DNA from: Pseudomonadota bacterium
GTDB lineage: Bacteria; Pseudomonadota; Gammaproteobacteria; Steroidobacterales; Steroidobacteraceae
DNA length: 64,000 nucleotides
Direction of reading: 5' to 3'
NCBI GenBank assembly: GCA_025356075.1
Contig: JANXUT010000055.1
Coordinates: 232,868 to 296,867 of the forward strand
Positions 45,780-54,280 of this stretch are shown in pieces. Below the pieces are notes generated by a model that saw only the letters and a list, made by a program, of their open reading frames with translations, made no database searches and had not been told where the DNA came from. The translations under genes and the position numbers were made by a program. Numbering within the stretch: the first letter of the stretch is position 1; each line of letters begins with the position of its first letter.

Positions 45780-47741
45780 ATGTACACAGCATCAAAGACA
45801 CTCAGAGCAGTCATCAGCGTAGCCCTCGGCGCCAGCTTGGCGGCGTGCGGTGGTGGTGGTGGCGGCGGCGGCTCGACCGTGCCCGTGACCCCGCAGACCG
45901 TGTCGATGCCGGTGCTGATCAGCGATGCATCCTCCGAGGATTGGGCAACGATTGCCGTCAAGGTCGAATCGATCGCGCTCGAACCGCAGAGCGGCGGATC
46001 CCCCGTCACGGTCTATTCCGCCTCTCCCGGCCAAATGGTCAATCTCGAGGAGTTGGACCAGATCTCGGAGCTCCTCGGCAACGCGACGATCCCCGTCGGC
46101 ACGTACTCAAGCGCCACGCTGACGATCGCCGGAAACCCGGGCGATGTGGCGCTGACTGCGGCGTCGGACCCGGAGGCTGGGTTTGCGGCCGCTGCCGGTA
46201 CGACGATTCCGTCCGACCAGATCCAGATTCAGGGCGCGAAGGGGAGCACGGGCAGCAAGACTGTCAGTGTCAAGGTCGAGTTCGAATCGCCCCTGGTCGT
46301 CAGCGCGAGCCAAAGCAATGCGCTCGACCTCGAATTCAACCTGAGCCACCCTGCATTCATCGTCGGCCATGTGCCGCCGGCCTCGGGCATGACCTTATGG
46401 GCGGTCAACTTCGACGGTCCGGTGCGGCGCCACCGGATCGACGACCTCCGTCACCTCGTTCTCCGGCACACGTATGGCAGCGTGACCGGCGTTGCGACCG
46501 ACAACACCAGCATCACGATCACCAAGGACCTGCCGGCGGTCCCGGTGCAGACGCCGGAAGTCGCGGTGCCGACCAGCGTCTCGTTGTCGATCCTTGCCGA
46601 TGCGACGAACGGAACACTCTTCTATGACGTCGACGCGAAGACCGCCGTCACGATCAAGGACTTCTCGGCCGAGGCCTCCACGCTCTCGGGTAAATACGTC
46701 CGCGTGGCGGCGCGCTACCAGGAGAATGGCACGCTCGTCGCAACCCGGATCTGGACGAGTTCGTCGTTCAACAGCGTCTGGCTGAGCCCCGAAGGGCACG
46801 TCCTGCGCGTCGACACGGCCGCGAATGTGATTACGGTCGAGAACGAGTCGGGCCATCCGGTTTCCCTTACCGTCGATGACAATACACAGTTCTTCTTCCG
46901 TACACCGGCGAGCGAGCTCGCCGACGCGACGCCGATCGGGACTGGAAAGGCCTTCCTGGCCGGCAACAATCTCGTGCGCGGCTTCAAGGTCCACGCCTCC
47001 GTCGTCGACCCGCTAGCGACGCCGCTCGTCGCCCAGACCGTGGACATCGAGACGGCGGCGTTCGATGGGAGGATCTCGGGTGCCGACTTGACCGGATTCA
47101 CCTACACCCGCAACTTTGTCGCGCACGCCGAGGACTACACCGTTACGCTCGGCTACATCTCGCCGACGTCGGCCAATGGCGTGGATTCAAACGGCAACCC
47201 GATCGTCGGATTCAAGTACTGGGACTTCGCCTACCCGACGCTCGTGACGAGCGGCGCCAACGCGACTGCCGACTTCGTCACGGCCACGACGGGAGCGGTG
47301 AACTTCGGCGGCACGTACGGCGCCGTTCGAGCCTGGGGGGCGAGCTACGCGCGCTGGGCGGACGCCGCGAATCCGACGGGCTGGTCGATACCCTGGACCA
47401 TTCTCGAGCCGACGCCGCTGCCGCGTGGCACGGTCGCGACGGGCCTCGTGAGTGGCACGGGCACGAGCACGTTCGCCTTCAACGTGCCGGGCGGCACGGC
47501 CCCGGCGACGGTCGATGTCAGCACGACGGCAGGCTCGGCAACCCTCGTGTACCAGGTCGATCGCACGGGCGCAATCGTGACGGTGAGCCCGGAGGACGTG
47601 ACCACGGCAGACGGACTCGCGGCGTTGACGGCAGGGCTTACTGTCGGTGCACCCGTCAAGATCTACGGGGTGCCCCAGGCCGATGGCACGTTCAAGGCGT
47701 ACGTGCTGACCTACTTCACGGGCCTCATGCCGACGACCTGA
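45780..47741 (+). CDS. Large lipoprotein with DUF4382-like N-terminal domain
   Basis: A 653-aa surface or periplasmic lipoprotein. The signal ends at the lipobox LAAC (Cys23), followed by a run of eight glycines. The first domain (about residues 40-175, with MPVLISDASSEDWATIAVKVESIAL and IPVGTYSSATLTIAG) resembles DUF4382; later there are beta-rich repeats (SVTGVATDNTSITI and VITVENESGHPVSLTVDD) that may be DUF5666-like. ATG at 45780 has GGAGGA at 45769-45774. The function is unknown. A strong hairpin follows the stop codon. Confidence 0.8.
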   Translation: MYTASKTLRAVISVALGASLAACGGGGGGGGSTVPVTPQTVSMPVLISDASSEDWATIAVKVESIALEPQSGGSPVTVYSASPGQMVNLEELDQISELLGNATIPVGTYSSATLTIAGNPGDVALTAASDPEAGFAAAAGTTIPSDQIQIQGAKGSTGSKTVSVKVEFESPLVVSASQSNALDLEFNLSHPAFIVGHVPPASGMTLWAVNFDGPVRRHRIDDLRHLVLRHTYGSVTGVATDNTSITITKDLPAVPVQTPEVAVPTSVSLSILADATNGTLFYDVDAKTAVTIKDFSAEASTLSGKYVRVAARYQENGTLVATRIWTSSSFNSVWLSPEGHVLRVDTAANVITVENESGHPVSLTVDDNTQFFFRTPASELADATPIGTGKAFLAGNNLVRGFKVHASVVDPLATPLVAQTVDIETAAFDGRISGADLTGFTYTRNFVAHAEDYTVTLGYISPTSANGVDSNGNPIVGFKYWDFAYPTLVTSGANATADFVTATTGAVNFGGTYGAVRAWGASYARWADAANPTGWSIPWTILEPTPLPRGTVATGLVSGTGTSTFAFNVPGGTAPATVDVSTTAGSATLVYQVDRTGAIVTVSPEDVTTADGLAALTAGLTVGAPVKIYGVPQADGTFKAYVLTYFTGLMPTT

Positions 47742-47763
47742 TGGAGGAAGGCCACCGACCGGT

Positions 47764-47792
47764 GGCGATCGCTGTGACTAGCAGCGATCGCC
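47764..47792 (+). terminator. Strong hairpin after the DUF4382-like lipoprotein gene
   Basis: A perfect 11-bp inverted repeat (GGCGATCGCTG and its complement) with a 7-base loop, 22 bases after the stop. It overlaps a smaller 6-bp hairpin at 47751-47766 (GCCACC/GGTGGC), so the two cannot form together. No T-run follows, so it may be a Rho-type or mRNA-stabilising structure instead of a classical terminator. Confidence 0.5.
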
Positions 47793-47930
47793 GCCGCATC
47801 GCGGCAGGACTCTGCGTCATTTCCCGCTCGTTGCCCGAGGCGAGCACGATCCAACCAAGCAACGCCGGCGATGGCCGACGCCCTCGAACTGTGCGACGCT
47901 AGCGCAGATCCCTTGCTTGCAGGTGGGGCG

Positions 47931-49169
47931 ATGCGCCGCACGCGCCCAGGTCCAGCCGATTCAAGCCCGGCACGCGGCGGCTCGCCGGGTGCGCGCGGCC
48001 TGGGTCGACGGGCTGCGACGCCGTTGAGGGCGGCCGCCGGACTCGCCGCGTTCGTCGCCGTGCTGGTCAGCTCCGCATGGATCGCCGGTTGCAGCGACGC
48101 GAAGTCCCCTGTGAACCGCCTGACAGGCGGGCGCCCGGCACCCGAAGAGCGCGTACTGCACGTCTACAACTGGGCCGACTACATCGGCGCGGACACGATT
48201 GCCGAGTTCGAGCGCGCGACCGGGATCGAGGTCGTCTACGACGTGTACGATTCGAACCAGCTGCTCGAGAGCAAGCTGCTGGCGGGCGACACCGGCTACG
48301 ACATCGTCAGCACCACGACGGGCTTCTACGGCCGCCAGATCAGGGCCGGCGCGTACGAGCCGCTCGACAAGGCGAAGCTGCCGAACTGGACTAACCTAGA
48401 TCCCGAGGTGCTGGCCGTGCAAGCGGGCGCCGACCCCGGCAACCGGTACGCGGCCCCCTACCTGCACGCCACGAACGGCTTCGCCTACAACGCGGCGCTC
48501 GTCGCGAAGCGCATGCCCGACGCGCCGCTCGACAGCCTCGACATGCTATTCAAGCCGTCTGTCATCGCGCGCTTCGCCGACTGCGGTGTCAGCTTTCTCG
48601 ACTCGCCGGATGACGTGATCGAGCTTGCTCTGACATACCTGCACCTCGACCCGAATTCCCGCCGGGCGGAGGATCTCCACGCCGCCGAGCACCTGCTGCT
48701 GGCCGTTCAGCCGTTCGTGCGCACGTTCGACTCCGCCGACTACGTCAACCAGCTCGCGGCCAAGGAGCTTTGCGTGGCGATGGGCTGGTCGAGCGACTTC
48801 TCGATCGCCGCGGCGCGGGCGCGAGCGGCGGGGCTCGATATTCCGCTCGCTTTCACGCTGCCCAAGGAAGGCTCCAATATCACCTACAACGCGTTGCTGA
48901 TCCCGCATGGCGCGCCGCATCCCGTGGCGGCGCACCTGTTCATCAACTTCATACTCTCGCCCCGAGTGATCGCGGCGATCACGAACGAGATTCACTACGG
49001 CAACGACAATCTCGCAGCGCGACCGTACGTGAACCCGCTCATACTGAACGACCAGGCGATCTATCCGTCGGCGGCCGCGCGCAGGAAGCTCTACGTGCCT
49101 GGCGAGGTGGACATGGACTACGATCGGCTACGCACGCGAGTCTGGACGCGCATCAAGACAGGATTGTGA
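47931..49169 (+). CDS. PotF-like polyamine-binding lipoprotein, orphan
   Basis: A 412-aa periplasmic solute-binding protein resembling the putrescine/spermidine-binding PotF/PotD group. Conserved parts are LHVYNWADYIGADTIAEFE, TGIEVVYDVYDSNQLLESKLLAG, YDIVSTTTGFYGRQI and KLPNWTNLDPEV. The N-terminus has a long Arg/Gly/Ala-rich lead and then a lipobox-like AWIAGC. ATG at 47931 follows AGGTGGGG; an earlier start exists at 47871. No ABC permease or ATPase is adjacent, which is unusual. It converges with the TonB-dependent receptor. Confidence 0.85.
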   Translation: MRRTRPGPADSSPARGGSPGARGLGRRAATPLRAAAGLAAFVAVLVSSAWIAGCSDAKSPVNRLTGGRPAPEERVLHVYNWADYIGADTIAEFERATGIEVVYDVYDSNQLLESKLLAGDTGYDIVSTTTGFYGRQIRAGAYEPLDKAKLPNWTNLDPEVLAVQAGADPGNRYAAPYLHATNGFAYNAALVAKRMPDAPLDSLDMLFKPSVIARFADCGVSFLDSPDDVIELALTYLHLDPNSRRAEDLHAAEHLLLAVQPFVRTFDSADYVNQLAAKELCVAMGWSSDFSIAAARARAAGLDIPLAFTLPKEGSNITYNALLIPHGAPHPVAAHLFINFILSPRVIAAITNEIHYGNDNLAARPYVNPLILNDQAIYPSAAARRKLYVPGEVDMDYDRLRTRVWTRIKTGL

Positions 49170-49218
49170 TGCCGCAGCGCTGGACGAAGGGCCGCTGCCG
49201 GCCGGCGGCCGGCCCCGC

Positions 49219-51402
49219 TCAGAATCGTCGCATCGCCTCGATGCCAACCGTTCGCGGGGGGCCGAGCTGGAGGTATTCCTTGTCTGGGAAGTCAGGCGGC
49301 TCGTCGCCAAAGTAGAAGCCGCGAACCGCGTAATTCTTGTCGAGCAGGTTGCGCGCCCACACCGACAGCGAGCCGCGTGGCGTCTCGTATCCCAAGCGCA
49401 GATTGACGAGGGCATAGGCGCGGGAGGCCGTCGGATTCGGCGGAAGATCGAAGTAGAACCGGCCCATCCCGGTCAGTTCCACGCGCGCAAAGACGCCGCG
49501 CGGATCCTTCCACATGAGATGCGTGGCGCCTTGCCACGAGGGAGCGTGCGGCACGGCGCGATCCGGCAGCGTGACCCCGCTTTGCGCGAGGCCCTGGTAA
49601 CGCGTGCGCAGGAGCCCCAGAGTCAGTCCCACCTCGAGCGTCGGGGCGGCCTGCCAGACGAGGTTGCTCTCGAGCCCCGCGTTGAACCCGCGCGGCGCGT
49701 TGCCGGTGTAGAAGACAAACGTGCTCGGGTCGTCTGTCTGCAATTGGGTGCCCGTAAGCAGCTGCAGCGCAGACCGGCGCGCGTAGAAGACACTGCCGTC
49801 GAAATGCAGGCGCAGCTCCGGCGCATCGACCTTGTACCCCACCTCGAAGTTGAGGTCCGATTCCGGCCGGAACTCCAGCTCGCCGGTCGGGAGGCCGGGA
49901 CTCAGGTTGAATCCACCGGCCTTGTAGCCCCGCGACACGAGGCCGTAGACGCCTTGTAGCGGTGTTGGCTTCCACTCGAGGGAGAGATTGCCACCCCAGA
50001 GGCGATCGACCGGCGAAAAGGCCCGGCTTAGAGCGGGCGCGTCGGTCGAAGTAAGCGAATCCGCGTACCAGACCTGGCGGCGCTCCGAGCGAAGGCCGAT
50101 CTCGAGGCGGAGCGTATTCGAGAGGTCCTGCTCGATCTCACCGAAGATCGCCGCGCTGTGCGAGGCGTAGTCGCTCGAGGTGGTCGAGTCGGATTCCGGC
50201 GGAAAGTACTGGGACGTCGGATCCTGGTAGAGGTTGTGGATCGCGTCGGCGAGCGTCTCGTGGAGATTGAGCGCGTAGATTCCGGCGACCCAGTGTGTGC
50301 CACCTGCCGGGTCGCCGGCCAGCCGGAATTCGAGATTGCGCGTCGTTCGGTGCCGGTCCTGCACCTCGCTCGAGCGGTAGACGTACGGATTCCAGACCGC
50401 GGGATTGCCCCAGTCGCCGTCATAGGAATAGCGGATGGGTGAATCGGCGTAGCTTGCGATCGTCGTTAGGTGAAGTGCGCTCGAAAGCTGGTATTCCAGT
50501 CGCGCGGCGATCCCCGTGGAGTGCTGCGAGTCCTGGCCGGGCTGGTCCGAATAAGTGGTGCGCCTGTTGGCGATGGAGAAGTCATCGTAGCCATCGTCCA
50601 GCCGAGCCCGCAGGAACGTAAGGTCGAGACGCAAGCGCTCCGATGGCTCGACCCGCCAGCGGCCCCTGACCGTCAGTTCATCGAAGTTGGCCGTGTCGTT
50701 TCGCCCGAGATACGCGTTTGTGTAGTAGCCATCGCTCGTGTATCGCTGCACGGCGAGACGAAAGCCGGAGGCGAGGGCCGGGACCGGACCACTCAGAACC
50801 GCGCCGTACTGGCGGGTATCGTAATTGCCCGCGCCAACCTCGATGCGCCCCGTGTAGTCGGCGGTCGGCTCCGCACTCGACATGTAGATGAGACCCCCGA
50901 GCGCATTCGCGCCGTAGCGCGCCCCCTGCGGACCACGCAGCACTTCGATCCGGTCGATGTCGAAGAGCGTTGCGGCGGAGCCGATGCCGCTGAAGTCGAT
51001 GTCGTCGATCAGGAAGCCGATCGAAGGATTCGGCGCACCCTGGTACTGCGCGAGCTCGCCGATACCGCGGATCTGGAAATAGCGGGGACGGGCTGTGTCA
51101 CCCGCCCAGTTGAGGTTGGGCACCAGACTCAGTACATCCTCGAGGTGCTGGAGACTCGCACCTCCCAAGGACGCGGGCCTTAGAACGGTCACGCTCCCGG
51201 CGACGTCGAGCACCGGGACGGGTCGCAGCGTCGCGGTGACGACGACGTCACCCAGGTCGCCCGTCTCTGCGTGTACGACGCCGGCCAGCAGTAGGACGGC
51301 GCAGCACCAGCGAGCATGAGCCCGGGCGCGATGTAGCGGCGCTTCGATATCTGATGATTTACCGGCGCGTACGCGCGGCAAATAGCCGACCGACCTGGGC
51401 AT
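49219..51402 (-). CDS. TonB-dependent receptor, probable thiamine-compound uptake
   Basis: A 727-aa outer-membrane receptor. After the signal (WCCAVLLLAGVVHA) comes a TonB-box-like DVVVTATL, a plug domain (VLSLVPNLNWAGDTARP, FQIRGIGELAQYQG and IEVLRGPQGARYGANALGG), and a 22-strand-type barrel that ends in Phe (GIEAMRRF). ATG at 51402 is chosen because the TPP riboswitch ends exactly there; the opening to 51501 would run through the riboswitch. Riboswitch control implies uptake of thiamine or a precursor. The signal peptide is preceded by an unusually long 35-residue N-terminal lead. Confidence 0.92.
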   Translation of the reverse strand: MPRSVGYLPRVRAGKSSDIEAPLHRARAHARWCCAVLLLAGVVHAETGDLGDVVVTATLRPVPVLDVAGSVTVLRPASLGGASLQHLEDVLSLVPNLNWAGDTARPRYFQIRGIGELAQYQGAPNPSIGFLIDDIDFSGIGSAATLFDIDRIEVLRGPQGARYGANALGGLIYMSSAEPTADYTGRIEVGAGNYDTRQYGAVLSGPVPALASGFRLAVQRYTSDGYYTNAYLGRNDTANFDELTVRGRWRVEPSERLRLDLTFLRARLDDGYDDFSIANRRTTYSDQPGQDSQHSTGIAARLEYQLSSALHLTTIASYADSPIRYSYDGDWGNPAVWNPYVYRSSEVQDRHRTTRNLEFRLAGDPAGGTHWVAGIYALNLHETLADAIHNLYQDPTSQYFPPESDSTTSSDYASHSAAIFGEIEQDLSNTLRLEIGLRSERRQVWYADSLTSTDAPALSRAFSPVDRLWGGNLSLEWKPTPLQGVYGLVSRGYKAGGFNLSPGLPTGELEFRPESDLNFEVGYKVDAPELRLHFDGSVFYARRSALQLLTGTQLQTDDPSTFVFYTGNAPRGFNAGLESNLVWQAAPTLEVGLTLGLLRTRYQGLAQSGVTLPDRAVPHAPSWQGATHLMWKDPRGVFARVELTGMGRFYFDLPPNPTASRAYALVNLRLGYETPRGSLSVWARNLLDKNYAVRGFYFGDEPPDFPDKEYLQLGPPRTVGIEAMRRF

Positions 51403-51508
51403 CCTGCTCCCTACGCCGGTACTAACCGGATCAGGTTCAACGGGTTCGCAGGCAAGCGCCCCTGGCGCCGCCTGCGTCTCAGGCCGATATGGCCACCCCA
51501 CGCAGGAT
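51401..51508 (-). promoter_or_regulatory. TPP (thiamine pyrophosphate) riboswitch
   Basis: The minus strand carries the THI-element blocks in order: GGGGTGGCC, GGCCTGAGA, GAACCCGTTGAACCTGATC, CGGTTAGTACCG and GCGTAGGGA. The closing stem pairs ATCCTGC (5' arm, 51502-51508 on the plus-strand scale) with GCAGGAT (3' arm, 51401-51407). The 3' arm contains the AGG of the Shine-Dalgarno sequence and the first two bases of the receptor ATG. Thiamine pyrophosphate binding would therefore block translation directly. Confidence 0.95.
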
Positions 51509-51596
51509 CAAGCTTAGCGAAAATCCCAGGCGAGCGCCGGCCTACCGCTCGCTCGAAGCCGGCACGCCCAAGGCTTCGCCCGCCGGGTCCGGTCGA

Positions 51597-53339
51597 TCAG
51601 TGCACGGAACCTATGTAGCTCTCCACCTGCTCGTGCAGGAGGTCGAGCGGCAGTACGCCGTCGCGAAGCACCGCGTCGTGAAATTCACGCACATCGAAAT
51701 GGCTGCCGAGCCGTGTCTCGGCCTCGGAGCGCAATGCCCGGATCTCGAGCTGCCCCAGCTTGTAGGCGAGCGCCTGCGCGGGCCAGGAGATGTATCGGTC
51801 GATCTCGGCGACCGACTCCTCCGGCGCATGCTCGTGGAAATAATCGAGAGCCTTGTCACGCGACCAGCCGAAGGCGTGGAGGCCGGTGTCTACCACCAGC
51901 CGGACGGCCCGGAATCGTTCGCTGCTCAGCTGGCCGTAGCGACTGTACGGATCGCGGTACACGCCAAGGTCGGCTCCGAGCGATTCCGCATAGAGGGCCC
52001 AGCCCTCGGCGTAGGCGCTGTTGCCGTAGTACTTGCGAAATTCCGGCAACCCCGTGATCGAGCGCGCAACGGCCCCCTGGAACACGTGACCGGGGACCGC
52101 CTCGTGTAGCACGAGCGCCTCCTTGTCGTAACGGTACTGCTTCTCCGGCTCGTAGGTGTTGAGGTTGAACCAGCCGGGTGCACTACCATCCGCAGTCGGC
52201 GCCTGCGCGTTGCTGGCCGACGCCTGTTCCCGGTCCTCCGGAATCGCGCGTACGCCGTAGAGGAGCACGGGAATTCGCTTGAAGAGCGTCGGCAGCTCCG
52301 GCTCGATGATCTTGGCTGCGTTGCGGCAGTAGATCAGCATGTCATCCTTGCTCTTGAAGTGCTGGCCGGGCGTCTTCTCGAGACTCAGCGCGAATTCCCG
52401 CAAGCTGCCATTGAAGCCGATCTCGCGGACGACCGCCTGCATCTGCGTCTCGATCCGCTTCACCTCGTCGACCCCTAGCTGGTGGATGTCCTCCGGGGTG
52501 CGGCTGGTCGTCGTCAGGCGGCGGACCAGCACCGCGTACGCCGCGCGGCCGTCAGCGAGGCTGCCAATCCCGACGCCAGGTCGTGCCTTCGCGCGGTAGG
52601 GGCCCGCAACGAACGCCCGCAGCTTCTTCCACGCCGGCAGAAACTCCTTGTTGTAGGTCGCCTCGGCGGCGCCGCGCAGGCGCTCCTGTTCGCCCTCCGG
52701 CACAATGGCCGGAAAGTGCCTGAAGGCGCCGAGCAGCGCCGAATGCCCCGCGTCCTGCGCGATCTGATGGTCGAGCTGGTCGACGATTCGGTCGACGACC
52801 ACAGTGGGCTGGGTGAGCCCACGCGCGATCGCCTCGTTCAGGATCTCCATGTTCTGGTCGACGTACGCAGGCACGGCGCGCAGTCGCGCCAGAATGTTCT
52901 CGTACTCGTGCACGTTGTGCGCCGACATGCGATCAATCGTCAGGTATACGCGGACGTGAAAGCCGTAGAGTTGCTGAAGGCCGAGGAGGTGGGTCTCCAG
53001 ATCCTCCGCCGCGAGGTCGGATTCGGACTGGTAGCGAAAGAGCCGCACGCTCAGCCTGTCCGCCTCAGAGACCCCCTCGGTCGGCAGGCTCGCCAGCTGC
53101 CTGAGTCGCGACTCCAAGTGACGGTGAATCGTCGACCGGCCCTCCTTCGACCAGTCGCGCCAGCGATCGTCGTACTCGTGGCGGCCGAGCGCGGTTGCGA
53201 ACTCGGGACTGTCGCGCAACCGCTCCTCGAACGCGTCGGTGAAGAACGAACGGATCGCGTCGGCCGGGGCCGCGGCATGCGTCCGCGCGGCGATGAGGCA
53301 GGCCGCGGCGAGGAGCGCGCGCACAACAGTGGCATTCAT
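51597..53339 (-). CDS. Exported DUF885 family protein (HEAVPGH metallohydrolase-like)
   Basis: A 580-aa exported protein with signal peptide (VRALLAAACLIAARTHAAA). DUF885 proteins contain an HExxH-like zinc motif, here LHEAVPGHVFQGA, plus EGWALYAESLGADLG as the downstream acid-bearing motif, and YISWPAQALAYKLGQLEIRAL near the end. The family resembles M32/M3-like carboxypeptidases, but most members are uncharacterised. The gene is followed by the thiamine receptor on the same strand and preceded by an mscS-like gene (45 bases apart). Confidence 0.9.
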   Translation of the reverse strand: MNATVVRALLAAACLIAARTHAAAPADAIRSFFTDAFEERLRDSPEFATALGRHEYDDRWRDWSKEGRSTIHRHLESRLRQLASLPTEGVSEADRLSVRLFRYQSESDLAAEDLETHLLGLQQLYGFHVRVYLTIDRMSAHNVHEYENILARLRAVPAYVDQNMEILNEAIARGLTQPTVVVDRIVDQLDHQIAQDAGHSALLGAFRHFPAIVPEGEQERLRGAAEATYNKEFLPAWKKLRAFVAGPYRAKARPGVGIGSLADGRAAYAVLVRRLTTTSRTPEDIHQLGVDEVKRIETQMQAVVREIGFNGSLREFALSLEKTPGQHFKSKDDMLIYCRNAAKIIEPELPTLFKRIPVLLYGVRAIPEDREQASASNAQAPTADGSAPGWFNLNTYEPEKQYRYDKEALVLHEAVPGHVFQGAVARSITGLPEFRKYYGNSAYAEGWALYAESLGADLGVYRDPYSRYGQLSSERFRAVRLVVDTGLHAFGWSRDKALDYFHEHAPEESVAEIDRYISWPAQALAYKLGQLEIRALRSEAETRLGSHFDVREFHDAVLRDGVLPLDLLHEQVESYIGSVH

Positions 53340-53384
53340 CGGTAAAGTCTCCGGAAGAAGAAGGAGATTTGGGGGAAGGCGGTG

Positions 53385-54212
53385 CTACGTCGGTGCGCCA
53401 ATCATCCGCACCTCTCGCTGCGGATAGGGGATCGATATCCCACGCTTGCGCAGCGCCTCGACGATTGCGAGGTGCAGCTCGCCCTCGACGATGCCGTAGT
53501 CTGCGACCGCGACCCACGGTCGAATGGAGATCTGCACGGCCGAGTCACCGAGCGCCACGATCTGCACGACCGCAGCGGGATCGGGCAGAACACGCGAGTT
53601 GACGCGCACGAGGTCCCGGATCGTGGTCAGCGCCTCGGCGAGATCAGCCTCGTAGGCGACGCCGACTACGAGGTCCGCCTGGCGAATGCGACCGTAGTTG
53701 TGGAGGATCTCACCGACGATCTTGCGGTTCGGGACAATGATCCGCGAGCGGTCCGAGTGAGTCAGCTGCGTGCTGAATATCGAAATGACCTCGACCTTGC
53801 CCTCGACGCCGACGATCGCAATGTACTCACCGACGCGATAGGGCTTGGTGAAGATGATCGTGAGTCCCGCGACGATGTTGCTGAGTACACCCTGGGTTGC
53901 GAGCGCGATCCCCGCACCGGCGACGCTCAGTCCCGCTATCAGGGGCAGCAGCTCGACGCCGAGGTTCTGCAGCGCCAGGATTGCGAAGAGCCCGACGATC
54001 ATCGTCCGGGCAAGCCTTGTCAGCAGCTGGCGTACCGGTGGCTCGAGCTCGAGCGGCCGCAGGCCGCGATCGGCCGCCCGCGCCACCCAACCGCTCACGA
54101 CCACGCCCGCCGCCATGATCAGGATCGCGACGAGGAGCTTTGGGCCGAACCGGATCGCGAGATCTACCAACGCGACCTTGGTGTGGCCGAGCGTGTCGAG
54201 TTCATGTTCCAT
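53385..54212 (-). CDS. Small-conductance mechanosensitive channel (MscS family)
   Basis: A 275-aa MscS-type channel with three membrane helices (about residues 25-45, 68-85 and 88-110). The pore helix has the Gly/Ala-rich pattern LIAGLSVAGAGIALATQGVLSNIVAG, followed by IIFTKPYRVGEYIAIVGVEG and the cytosolic beta domain with IIVPNRKIVGEIL. It would open on osmotic downshock. No extra regulatory domain is present. Confidence 0.93.
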   Translation of the reverse strand: MEHELDTLGHTKVALVDLAIRFGPKLLVAILIMAAGVVVSGWVARAADRGLRPLELEPPVRQLLTRLARTMIVGLFAILALQNLGVELLPLIAGLSVAGAGIALATQGVLSNIVAGLTIIFTKPYRVGEYIAIVGVEGKVEVISIFSTQLTHSDRSRIIVPNRKIVGEILHNYGRIRQADLVVGVAYEADLAEALTTIRDLVRVNSRVLPDPAAVVQIVALGDSAVQISIRPWVAVADYGIVEGELHLAIVEALRKRGISIPYPQREVRMIGAPT

Positions 54213-54280
54213 GCGCCTCTCCGTTCTAGAACCGGCTCAAGCGGACTCGAGTCCGACTGCATTCCACGTCCGCGACCGGC

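Noticed and set aside
45226..45801. Minus-strand frame of 191 codons upstream of the DUF4382-like lipoprotein
   Set aside because: It overlaps the lipoprotein start, has Arg/Ser-rich composition and no family character.
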